In this document: positions 1 through 5,796 of the stretch, one piece after another | Layout of the letters: the number at the start of each line of letters is the position of its first letter | How positions within the stretch are numbered: the stretch's first letter is position 1 | Assembly (NCBI GenBank): GCA_028817755.1 | Contig: JAPPPA010000038.1 | Span: 1-5,796 of the forward strand | Source: Gammaproteobacteria bacterium | Lineage (GTDB): Bacteria; Pseudomonadota; Gammaproteobacteria; JAPPPA01 | Length of the DNA stretch: 5,796 nucleotides | Direction: 5' to 3' | Made by a program: the position numbers and the translations under genes | The notes under the pieces: generated by a model | Database searches by the model: none | What the model saw: only the letters and a program-made list of their open reading frames with translations | Told to the model about the DNA's origin: nothing

Positions 1-2896
1 GATCAACACGCCCCGGATGAATATCATGTGGACGATCACCCGCGCCTGCACCGGCAGCCGTAGGTGTTTTACACATGCCGTATTGAGTATCGACATCTCG
101 GAACACATCAAAGTGAACACCAGTATTGGACGCAACGCCTTCGTTGTTATGGCAGTGCTGGCAGTTGGCCTCTAGGTAGGCACGTGCACGCGCCTGAATA
201 TTGGCGCCTTCGGTACTAATATGAGCAAACGAGTTGTCGGCAATGTTGCCGCTGTCTGTCGCCAAGAAGGCATCCGGCATACGCTCAATGTTACTTATGA
301 CCTGTGTTTGCGCCGCCGCATCAAAGCTTGGCGAGGCCATATTTTCTGGACAACCACGCATTTTGCCGCTGCTACATAGGTACGCAATTTGATTACCGTT
401 GGTTACCCCAATCGTATTTTGAGGATTACCGAACGGCGACTCATTGCTGTAACTACGGTTCATGTTACGCACCTTCGGTCCAATCGGTGCTGCGCCCACC
501 TCAACGTCATCATTACCATGACAAGTCACGCACTGGTTAGCATGCGGAATAAGGTACTCGTTGGTACTGCCTTGCTGACCGTCGTAATTCCAGCTGACTT
601 GAGCGCTACCACCCACTTTCGCCAGCACAGCAGTACGCTTACCATCTTCTCCAGTCTGCCAAATGTAAGCTAGACCTTGCCAATAGCTTTCACCAATCGA
701 AGTTTTTCGCTTGATTAGTAGCCGAGTTTCAACCACATCCTCGGTACCCGCTGCTTCATCTGGAAACGCGAAAGTCTTTGCAATCACCGTACCTTCCGGC
801 CAGAAGATGCCGGTATTGGCATTGTTATGGGTGTTTTGATCGCGATAGATTGCCTGCGTACCCGGAGGCAAATACGCCACGCGATACTTAACCGCATAAT
901 CAGAAAATAGCTTGGTATTTAATGAGTACGGTGTGCCATCACTATTAGGCGCACTACGTGGATCTTCTTCATCAGCAAATAAGTTGTATTGCGCCAAGTC
1001 TGGGCAATCTACTTCACGCGCAGCAGCAAAGTTAACGTCGTCACCGGTGTTAGTACCACACAGCTCAGCAGTACGGGCAGCAGTCGGAGCTGGATCAACT
1101 TTCCCAGAACTCTCAAAGCGTTCTAATTCAACCGGTGCGAGCAACTCAAATTCTTGGCCGCATTCAAAGCGGCTCATATCCATACTGGCACGCAAATTTG
1201 GCAATGTAGCCGGATTAAATGCGCTTGGATCACCCGCAATCACCACTTCCAAACCATCTAGGCCGTGGAAATTAGTGAACTTCAGAGAGTCCGCTTCGAA
1301 GTGGTTGTTGTCTTGGATACAACCCAACCATTCAGGCTCAATGCGTACACCCGCATCATCAAACTTATAGGCGTTATAGCGGCACTCTGGGTTACCATGA
1401 TCATTGACATATTCAGGTTTTCCCGGTGCATAGCTCGCCTCAGGTACTGGCTGACCTGTTCTCTGATCGACAGGATATGGGCAATCGCTTTTCTGATCGA
1501 GCAAGCCATCCCAGATAATATGAGCACCACGGAATCCAGCTAACGTCCACGGGCGCGTTACCGCCGCTGCAAATTTTTCTGGCGAGGCTAAATCAGCCAA
1601 CAAATCAGGATTTACCGAGGCAAGCGCCAAGGCATTTTTCAACCCTACAACAAACGGTAAGGCCGTATTTACATCGCCACCTTGTGACTCAACAATCGCC
1701 TGATAATCCGGGTGCGAAAGGTTGTTACCGTTATCGCGGAAGCTATTGTTAAAGATATTTACGCCTTCCGTATAGAAGTCGATTTGAGTTTCGTTAGGGC
1801 GATCACCTTCCGGGAATAACGCGTAGCTCACCCATATCAAGCCGCCAGTATCATTACCGTAAATTTCGTTTTCGAACATGTCGATCCGGTCATAAGACAA
1901 GGTCAAAATGCCGCTACCCGGTGGCACGTTGCCAACGAAACCACCAGAGTTAAAGTTATAAGTGTTGTTGTTGCGCACAACGTTGTTGTACATACGCGTG
2001 CCGTAGCCGTATTGCTCTAGACCGTCTAAGTCGTAGATTAAGAAACCACCGGTATTACATTCACCGAGGTTACCGGCGTATTCACCACCCTGCACATTCT
2101 CAATCTCAAAGCCCATAACGTTATAGGCTGCACGACTGCCACGAATAATGGCACGTGTGGTCTGGCCCACATAAATACCGGCATCAGAAGCACCTACTGC
2201 TTCTGAGTCTTCAATCAAAATATCTTCTGAGGCAACGGGGTAAATACCGTAGCGACCCGTTAAACGAGAAGGTGTGTAGTCAGGGGAACTACTATCAGCA
2301 CCCGGAAGTTGGCCTTGTGGCGACTCGGGATCTAATGATGGCGGATTAGTGCAGGCTACGTGCATGCGGCCATCGCTGTAGTTTTCTGCCGTAATCGCAT
2401 CTTCATTCGCTTGCTTACGACCAGAAGACCAAATGGTGCGTACCCGTTGCAAGGTTCCGTGATGCACACCCTTTAGCTTAATTGCATCACCTGGGCTATC
2501 TAGTACCGTCAGATCACGCACGGTAACGCCGTTAACAACGTTGGCGAAAATGCCCTCAGAAGTATTGCTGTTTTTAAATGACAACACCGTGTCATCAATA
2601 CCACAGCCTTCGATGACCACATCCTCGGTTGTATTCAGTACTAGGCCCGTGTCTAACTCGTAATAGCCGCACTCAAAACGCAAGGTATCGCCGGGGCGAG
2701 CCTCAGCCGCACTGACCAACATAATATTGGTCGCGTTCTCGTTATTGGGAATCACAATCACTCGACGGTCAGCATCTGGCACAGGACCTGAGGAACGGCC
2801 ATCACCACCACCGCTGCCACCGCTGCCACCGCTACTAGAACAAGCAATCGTAGAAACCGCCAAAACAGCGGGTATTAGCGCCTTCCAAGTACGCAT
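1..2896 (-). CDS. Beta-helix / diheme cytochrome c fusion lipoprotein (C-terminus cut by window edge)
   Basis: The frame stays open for 965 codons from the ATG at 2896-2894 to the window edge. Residues 1-19 form a lipoprotein-type signal ending STIAC, with Cys19 as lipid site; Thr at -3 makes the lipobox non-canonical. Ser at +2 suggests the outer membrane. A Gly/Ser linker (20-38) follows. Residues ~44-400 are a right-handed parallel beta-helix with Asn/Gly-rich turns (NNVVRNNNTYNF at 304-315, FNNSFRDNG at 382-390). Residues ~450-580 are a Cys-rich extension. Residues ~628-965 match, from memory, the SO2930-type diheme cytochrome family (TIGR03806): LFSDYA at 663-668, YLPPGT at 675-680, CVTCH at 789-793, PIGPKVRNMN at 804-813, CQHCH at 912-916. 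The beta-helix part resembles TIGR03805, the usual neighbouring gene of TIGR03806. Two covalent hemes in the periplasm or on the cell surface are therefore expected, implying electron transfer. The substrate is unknown. Roughly 50 C-terminal residues are probably missing. The start is supported by GGAG seven bases upstream and by the signal peptide. Confidence 0.9.
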   Translation of the reverse strand, partial: MRTWKALIPAVLAVSTIACSSSGGSGGSGGGDGRSSGPVPDADRRVIVIPNNENATNIMLVSAAEARPGDTLRFECGYYELDTGLVLNTTEDVVIEGCGIDDTVLSFKNSNTSEGIFANVVNGVTVRDLTVLDSPGDAIKLKGVHHGTLQRVRTIWSSGRKQANEDAITAENYSDGRMHVACTNPPSLDPESPQGQLPGADSSSPDYTPSRLTGRYGIYPVASEDILIEDSEAVGASDAGIYVGQTTRAIIRGSRAAYNVMGFEIENVQGGEYAGNLGECNTGGFLIYDLDGLEQYGYGTRMYNNVVRNNNTYNFNSGGFVGNVPPGSGILTLSYDRIDMFENEIYGNDTGGLIWVSYALFPEGDRPNETQIDFYTEGVNIFNNSFRDNGNNLSHPDYQAIVESQGGDVNTALPFVVGLKNALALASVNPDLLADLASPEKFAAAVTRPWTLAGFRGAHIIWDGLLDQKSDCPYPVDQRTGQPVPEASYAPGKPEYVNDHGNPECRYNAYKFDDAGVRIEPEWLGCIQDNNHFEADSLKFTNFHGLDGLEVVIAGDPSAFNPATLPNLRASMDMSRFECGQEFELLAPVELERFESSGKVDPAPTAARTAELCGTNTGDDVNFAAAREVDCPDLAQYNLFADEEDPRSAPNSDGTPYSLNTKLFSDYAVKYRVAYLPPGTQAIYRDQNTHNNANTGIFWPEGTVIAKTFAFPDEAAGTEDVVETRLLIKRKTSIGESYWQGLAYIWQTGEDGKRTAVLAKVGGSAQVSWNYDGQQGSTNEYLIPHANQCVTCHGNDDVEVGAAPIGPKVRNMNRSYSNESPFGNPQNTIGVTNGNQIAYLCSSGKMRGCPENMASPSFDAAAQTQVISNIERMPDAFLATDSGNIADNSFAHISTEGANIQARARAYLEANCQHCHNNEGVASNTGVHFDVFRDVDTQYGMCKTPTAAGAGAGDRPHDIHPGRVD
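149..163 (-). other. Heme c attachment motif 2 (CQHCH)
   Basis: These codons give Cys912-Gln-His-Cys915-His916, the second CxxCH motif. It sits in the context RAYLEANCQHCHN, which is the common helix preceding a heme site in class I-like cytochrome c domains. Two motifs about 123 residues apart fit a diheme protein. Confidence 0.93.
518..532 (-). other. Heme c attachment motif 1 (CVTCH)
   Basis: These codons give Cys789-Val-Thr-Cys792-His793, the first CxxCH motif of the lipoprotein gene. By established c-type cytochrome chemistry the two Cys bind the heme vinyl groups and the His is the proximal iron ligand. The following PIGPKVRNMN (804-813) is typical of this family after the first heme. 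Confidence 0.93.
2811..2837. repeat. Nine-base tandem repeat coding for the Gly/Ser linker
   Basis: The unit ccgctgcca occurs twice in a row (2811-2819, 2820-2828) and is followed by a degenerate third copy, ccgctacta (2829-2837). It lies inside the lipoprotein gene and encodes the Ser-Gly-Gly-rich linker just after the lipidated Cys19. Such tracts usually act as flexible tethers between a lipid anchor and the folded domain. The repeat could vary in copy number between strains without breaking the frame. Confidence 0.75.
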
Positions 2897-2900
2897 GGGG

Positions 2901-2907
2901 CATCTCC
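2901..2907 (-). promoter_or_regulatory. Ribosome binding site of the lipoprotein gene
   Basis: The minus strand reads GGAG (2907-2904) followed by seven bases (ATGCCCC) and then the ATG at 2896-2894, which is good Shine-Dalgarno spacing. The ATG inside this stretch (2903-2901) is out of frame with the gene. The site fixes the start that also preserves the signal peptide. Confidence 0.75.
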
Positions 2908-2915
2908 GTTATATC

Positions 2916-2930
2916 TAATAATCATTATTG
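2916..2930. promoter_or_regulatory. Fur-box-like inverted repeat (candidate operator)
   Basis: Positions 2917-2929 are the perfect inverted repeat AATAAT-C-ATTATT. Against the 7-1-7 Fur consensus TGATAATnATTATCA, the stretch 2916-2930 matches 11 of 14 specified bases. It lies between the predicted transcription start and the ribosome binding site of the lipoprotein gene, where a bound repressor could block transcription. AT-rich sequence can match by chance, so this is only a candidate. Iron control of a heme protein would make sense but is inference. Confidence 0.35.
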
Positions 2931-2971
2931 GCAGCTAGCCGCATTGCGCGACAAGCTATCCTAATTTGCTA

Positions 2972-3001
2972 TGTATAACGTTTGTTTAGATTTACCGTCA
3001 A
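2972..3001 (-). promoter_or_regulatory. Sigma70-like promoter for the lipoprotein gene
   Basis: On the minus strand, TTGACG (3001-2996, five of six matches to TTGACA) is followed by an 18-base spacer and TATACA (2977-2972, four of six matches to TATAAT). Transcription would start near 2965, giving a leader of about 70 bases before the ATG at 2896. The position in the only sizeable gap of the window supports a separate transcription unit for the lipoprotein gene. Confidence 0.55.
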
Positions 3002-3050
3002 TTACAAGACGACAGGCGGCCTATTAGACGGAGCACACGGTGAGAAAATA

Positions 3051-3071
3051 GAAAAAAACGGCTTAACGGCC
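3051..3071 (-). terminator. Weak terminator-like element after the membrane protein gene
   Basis: Overlapping the stop codon of the membrane protein gene, the minus strand reads GGC-CGTTAA-GCC and then, after one G, a run of seven T (3058-3052) and a further T-rich stretch. The T-run is good but the stem has only three base pairs, so this may be an inefficient terminator or none. Read-through into the downstream lipoprotein gene cannot be excluded. Confidence 0.3.
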
Positions 3072-4520
3072 TTGCAATGGCTGCGCCAAAATCCATAAGC
3101 CAAAAGCAGTAAACACCATCATCAGCAACAACATCGGCAGCTGACTTAAGGCCGCGTGGCGCTGTTGAGGAAAGAGCCGTAACGCCACTACATGAGCCAC
3201 AGCAACACTGGCTACGTGGCCTAAAAGAATCAGCACAACCTGACTATTCCACACATTCCCCATATCGGGAATGATCGGCATACGCATGGTGTAGAGCGTG
3301 CCAAATAAGTCCCAACGCCAACCGAACGGGTCAGAAATTAAAGCCCGGATTTTTACGCCCTGTGTGAACAACAAGGTGTAGTAATGCGTGGCGTGGTAGA
3401 CCACCGCAATCGGCACCAGACTCAGCGTAAAGCGTTGCAATAACGCCATCAGCGAAAGTGGTGTTTTGACCAACAACTTACCTAGCCACAGAAAACCTAC
3501 GAATACGACCAAATACAAAAATGGCGACAACAACATCACCATGGTTTCGTATGCGATATACCAAGGGCGCAACATTACGTAGGCATACAGCGGCTTTTCA
3601 TCAATAAGTGCTTCTAACCACCCGTAGGGATCGAGCCAAAACCATGCAAACCATTGCTTTGTTTCTCGCAAACCGTCAAAGGCCGTGGAAGACAGCATAA
3701 ACAACACAAACACAGCGAGACTAAACGGCACCTTCTCCTCTTCTAGCAAACCAGCAAACGGCCAACGTAGCTGCCAACGTTCTGCTTTTTGCTCTGCTTC
3801 TGGGTCGTAACGCACTGGTGCACACAGCGCGACTAAGCGCATAAAAACAGCGAAGAATTCGCCATAGCGGAACCAAGGTTTGATACCCCAAGCTATTACA
3901 CCCAGAACGTTAATCACAGTGTAGCCGAGCAAATAACCCGATAAAGAAAACGGTCGTGTATTACCCAGTAGTTCTACCCAGATGAACGCCATATATAAGA
4001 TAACGGCAGGCCAATATCCTAATTTCTGCGGGTAACGCCAGAAGCCTTCGTTAATACGCGGAACAAGATATGACACCCAACGCGCCATACTTTGCCAAGG
4101 GTTTAACGCGGCATACCAATCACCCACAAAGACAACCAGGTAGGCAAAACCCAGAGTGAAGATCACCCAAAACTGAGTCATATTGATATTACGCGACGGG
4201 TCTTGTTTGCCAATAAATCCAGCGACAATACAAATCCAGAAGATAAATACCGTGACTAGCTGGGCCAGTAGTTTAATCCGCATACGGCGAACCCAGTTCA
4301 CCCACCCCGCATCACCAAACAAAACACGTTTAGCGTCACCCGGCGCTGACTTACCGACTGCAAGCGCCAACACGACGAAGGAAAGTACTAAAGCCGCCAC
4401 CGCGCCGTAGATGTACATCCAATACGGCATCGGCAGCTTATAAGGCTGGATGAAAGCGTGGGCCTGTGCTGCCAACGGTAGGCAAGCCAAAATCAAAGTG
4501 AGTACTAGCCGAGTAATCAA
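3063..4520 (-). CDS. Polytopic inner-membrane protein with cleaved signal peptide
   Basis: The protein has 485 residues. Residues 1-20 are a signal peptide ending AQA, with predicted cleavage before His21, giving a mature start HAF. About eleven hydrophobic segments follow, near 34-55, 82-104, 114-133, 168-186, 193-212, 219-234, 264-281, 322-347, 358-384, 426-448 and 458-479. Conserved-looking motifs are YHATHYY (375-381), SDPFGWRWDLFG (396-407), GHVASVAVAHVVALRLF (434-450) and the C-terminal LWILAQP. From memory this pattern matches a membrane family often labelled fenitrothion hydrolase in databases, after a Burkholderia protein. That label should not be taken as the function here. His376, His379, His435 and His443 lie in or near membrane helices and could bind metal or heme. 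The start is TTG at 4520-4518, overlapping the upstream stop. A TAG at 4541-4539 closes the frame upstream, and the next ATG codon would lose the signal peptide. Confidence 0.88.
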   Translation of the reverse strand: MITRLVLTLILACLPLAAQAHAFIQPYKLPMPYWMYIYGAVAALVLSFVVLALAVGKSAPGDAKRVLFGDAGWVNWVRRMRIKLLAQLVTVFIFWICIVAGFIGKQDPSRNINMTQFWVIFTLGFAYLVVFVGDWYAALNPWQSMARWVSYLVPRINEGFWRYPQKLGYWPAVILYMAFIWVELLGNTRPFSLSGYLLGYTVINVLGVIAWGIKPWFRYGEFFAVFMRLVALCAPVRYDPEAEQKAERWQLRWPFAGLLEEEKVPFSLAVFVLFMLSSTAFDGLRETKQWFAWFWLDPYGWLEALIDEKPLYAYVMLRPWYIAYETMVMLLSPFLYLVVFVGFLWLGKLLVKTPLSLMALLQRFTLSLVPIAVVYHATHYYTLLFTQGVKIRALISDPFGWRWDLFGTLYTMRMPIIPDMGNVWNSQVVLILLGHVASVAVAHVVALRLFPQQRHAALSQLPMLLLMMVFTAFGLWILAQPLQGR

Positions 4521-4882
4521 CGCGGATACACCTCTAAGCTAGCCAGCGGAATACCGCTATTTTCAAGCTCTAATACATAACGGCCAGCAATACTGGCTTC
4601 AAACAACAGTGTGATGGTTTGGCCGGCTTGTATAGGCTCTTGCAACTCATAACCATGCAAATGCACCAAGTCGCTAATGTCCGACGAAATCACAATCTCA
4701 ACGGGATAACCTTCACGCGCCACCAGCACTTCTGGCCCAGCCACAATGCCGTTACTGACGTTTAGAAAATAGCTAAGGGAAACATCACCACCTTGCGTAG
4801 CGAGTTTTTCTGGTTTTAAGAAAAGCCAAAGGCCTGCGAGTAAAACTACCGCGCAGGCCCCGACAATAAGGTTCTTCAACAT
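4517..4882 (-). CDS. Membrane-anchored cupredoxin-like protein
   Basis: The protein has 121 residues. Residues ~4-22 form a single N-terminal hydrophobic segment, either a signal anchor or an uncleaved signal, placing the rest in the periplasm. Residues ~32-120 have the pattern of a small cupredoxin beta-sandwich: VEIVISSDISDLVHLHGYEL (61-80), a Gly turn before a hydrophobic strand (AGQTITLLFEA, 86-96), then GRYVLELENSGIPLASLEV (100-118). His74 and His76 in HLHGY sit where the first copper ligand of cupredoxins lies. The Cys, second His and Met normally found in the last loop are absent: the loop reads ELENSGIPLASL. A classical blue copper site is therefore unlikely; a metal chaperone, a partner subunit or a metal-free role is possible. 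The ATG directly follows the TAA of the hydrolase gene, and its TGA overlaps the next start. Only a weak ribosome binding site is visible, so translational coupling is likely. Confidence 0.8.
   Translation of the reverse strand: MLKNLIVGACAVVLLAGLWLFLKPEKLATQGGDVSLSYFLNVSNGIVAGPEVLVAREGYPVEIVISSDISDLVHLHGYELQEPIQAGQTITLLFEASIAGRYVLELENSGIPLASLEVYPR
4529..4535 (-). promoter_or_regulatory. Ribosome binding site deciding the TTG start
   Basis: The minus strand reads AGAGGTG (4535-4529), then eight bases, then TTG at 4520-4518. This purine-rich site lies inside the end of the cupredoxin-like gene. It supports initiation at the rare TTG codon that overlaps the TGA stop (TTGA), a typical translational coupling arrangement. 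Confidence 0.7.
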
Positions 4883-5796
4883 TTACTGTGTGGTGCGGTT
4901 ATAAACACGTTCCCACATTTGAACATAGGCCTCGGCCGAGTTGTAGAGTGCCGTTAAACCTTCTTCACCGGACTCTAACCTTACCTCTTCAACAAAGTCT
5001 GCCACCAGGCCGTAATGCGCCATGCCAACTTCATCGATATGCCAGAACTTGCCGCTTTCTTCGACAGTGTGTAAATCAAGAATCACCGGCGCTAGATTAC
5101 GCAAATGCGAAGGCCAGCCATCACCTTGGAACAAGCGAATTGGGTACTGGATCGGTCTTTCAGAGGCGCTGCCACGTGGCCCAGGGTGTCCACCAAAGCC
5201 ATTGGCATCCGCACCATAACCTAGTGCAAGTGGCTGCTCATTAATGACACTACCCGGCAGAGCTGCGGCATCTTGGCGCCACAGTTTCACGTTCTCTAGG
5301 TAATCCCTGTGCTTTTCGCCATTACCTTTATAAGGATATATAAGGCCGCCAGCCGCTAACATTCGAGCGATCTGATCGCGAGTTAAACCACCATGTGCAT
5401 CATGCGTAGATACCAATGGATACGCCGGAGTTTGCTGATCCGCAATATCCAACATGATCGTTTTACTGTGGTATGCCGCATGATCGATATCAATCACCAT
5501 GCGTTTATCCATAATCGCTTGTAGCGCTTCTCGACCCAAATCTGTTACATCGCGTGAGTTACAGTGCGTCTCACGCGCAGGGTAGGTAGGTGTGGTCCCT
5601 CCCGACTGACCCAATACAAAATCCGACACAGGGTCATCACCACCGCCGGATGTCGCAAATCGGCCACCAGGCCCCCGGGCTGCAGGGTAAGCCTCGTCAT
5701 CGGGTGGCACTACGCAGTCAGTAGGTTGGAAAAATGAGCCCGTGTCATAGAAGTTGAGAAGATTCATTACGTCCGAATCGCCAAATAGGCCAGCAC
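4883..5796 (-). CDS. Peptidase M19-like (membrane dipeptidase-like) metal-dependent hydrolase, C-terminal part
   Basis: About 304 codons are visible and the frame is open at the right edge, so the N-terminus lies outside. An ATG at 5767-5765 exists, but codons upstream of it continue without a stop (AGLFGDSDV), and it is probably internal. Motifs in order: LGREALQAIMDKRMVIDIDH (DIDH at 5491-5480), STHDAHGG (5410-5387), LTRDQIARMLAAGGLIYPY, GYGADANGFGGH (start of 5221-5171), and a C-terminal helix VADFVEEV...ALYNSAEAYVQMWERV. In M19 dipeptidases the corresponding places carry metal-binding His (LSH, ASH) and a GSDFDG motif, followed by a C-terminal helical region. The match is to fold order and not to exact residues, so the substrate is uncertain; it need not be a dipeptide. 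The stretch before DIDH is Gly/Pro-rich with THCNSRDVTDLG, a feature I associate with long M19-like proteins. The gene is first in the visible operon and abuts the cupredoxin-like gene with no spacer. Confidence 0.65.
   Translation of the reverse strand, partial: AGLFGDSDVMNLLNFYDTGSFFQPTDCVVPPDDEAYPAARGPGGRFATSGGGDDPVSDFVLGQSGGTTPTYPARETHCNSRDVTDLGREALQAIMDKRMVIDIDHAAYHSKTIMLDIADQQTPAYPLVSTHDAHGGLTRDQIARMLAAGGLIYPYKGNGEKHRDYLENVKLWRQDAAALPGSVINEQPLALGYGADANGFGGHPGPRGSASERPIQYPIRLFQGDGWPSHLRNLAPVILDLHTVEESGKFWHIDEVGMAHYGLVADFVEEVRLESGEEGLTALYNSAEAYVQMWERVYNRTTQ

Larger units (their letters stand above)
2897..3062. other. Intergenic region between the operon and the lipoprotein gene
   Basis: This 166-bp gap holds, in minus-strand order, the T-run after the membrane protein gene, a sigma70-like promoter, an AT-rich inverted repeat and the ribosome binding site of the lipoprotein gene. 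A short inverted repeat CGCA-T-TGCG (2940-2948) lies in the predicted leader but has a loop too small to form a normal hairpin. I see no small gene or RNA here. Confidence 0.7.

Noticed and set aside
304..673. Two overlapping plus-strand open frames
   Set aside because: Both are antisense to the heme domain of the lipoprotein gene, and their translations show no domain or signal.
912..1370. Plus-strand open frame of 152 codons
   Set aside because: It lies antisense to the lipoprotein gene within the cytochrome part, has low-complexity Ser-rich composition and no recognisable domain; it is a shadow of the coding strand.
1282..1530. Minus-strand open frame of 82 codons inside the lipoprotein gene
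   Set aside because: It is in a different frame from the continuous 965-codon frame that carries the domain matches, so it is a shadow.
2727..2918. Plus-strand frame with a Pro-rich tract
   Set aside because: The Pro-rich tract is the complement of the Gly/Ser linker repeat in the lipoprotein gene.
2940..2948. Inverted repeat CGCA-T-TGCG in the leader
   Set aside because: The one-base loop is sterically unlikely for a hairpin and the repeat is short enough to arise by chance.
4853..4882. Lipobox VGAC at residues 7-10 of the cupredoxin-like protein
   Set aside because: The Cys comes after only nine residues, too early for a lipoprotein signal, and the hydrophobic stretch continues well past it, fitting a membrane anchor better.
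4888..5244. Plus-strand open frame of 118 codons opposite the hydrolase gene
   Set aside because: It is antisense to a gene with clear motifs and has a Pro/His/Arg-rich composition typical of reverse-strand translation.
5765..5767. ATG as true start of the hydrolase gene
   Set aside because: Sense codons continue upstream to the window edge, the protein lacks a signal peptide at this point, and the visible length would cut off the N-terminal metal-site region expected for M19-like enzymes.

Overview
All genes that I can support lie on the minus strand, so the window reads right to left. Coding density is high, base composition is near balanced, and the gene families are exported or membrane-bound redox and hydrolase types. 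This suggests a Gram-negative bacterium, most likely a marine gammaproteobacterium. That assignment rests on family recall and not on any marker gene.

Layout in transcription order: (1) 5796-4883, the C-terminal ~304 codons of a metal-dependent hydrolase resembling membrane dipeptidases (peptidase M19), with its start outside the window. (2) 4882-4517, a small membrane-anchored cupredoxin-like protein whose ATG directly follows the previous stop codon. (3) 4520-3063, a polytopic membrane protein with a signal peptide, starting at a TTG that overlaps the previous stop codon (TTGA). These three genes form one tightly packed operon. (4) A 166-bp gap (2897-3062) with a weak terminator-like T-run, a good sigma70-like promoter and a Fur-box-like inverted repeat. 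(5) 2896 to beyond position 1, the largest gene: a probable lipoprotein that joins a right-handed parallel beta-helix domain to a diheme c-type cytochrome domain with two CxxCH motifs. Its reading frame is open through the left edge, so the extreme C-terminus is missing.

The most interesting object is the 965+ residue fusion. Its two halves look like two families that normally occur as adjacent genes of unknown function (TIGR03805 beta-helix and TIGR03806 / SO2930-type diheme cytochrome, named from memory). The second point of interest is the hydrolase / cupredoxin-like / membrane-protein operon. There, a cupredoxin fold that appears to lack a complete type-1 copper site is translationally coupled to a membrane protein whose predicted mature N-terminus is histidine and whose predicted membrane segments carry four further histidines. 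Together the window looks like an extracytoplasmic redox or metal-handling locus. No substrate can be named from the sequence. I found no RNA genes, mobile elements or CRISPR arrays.
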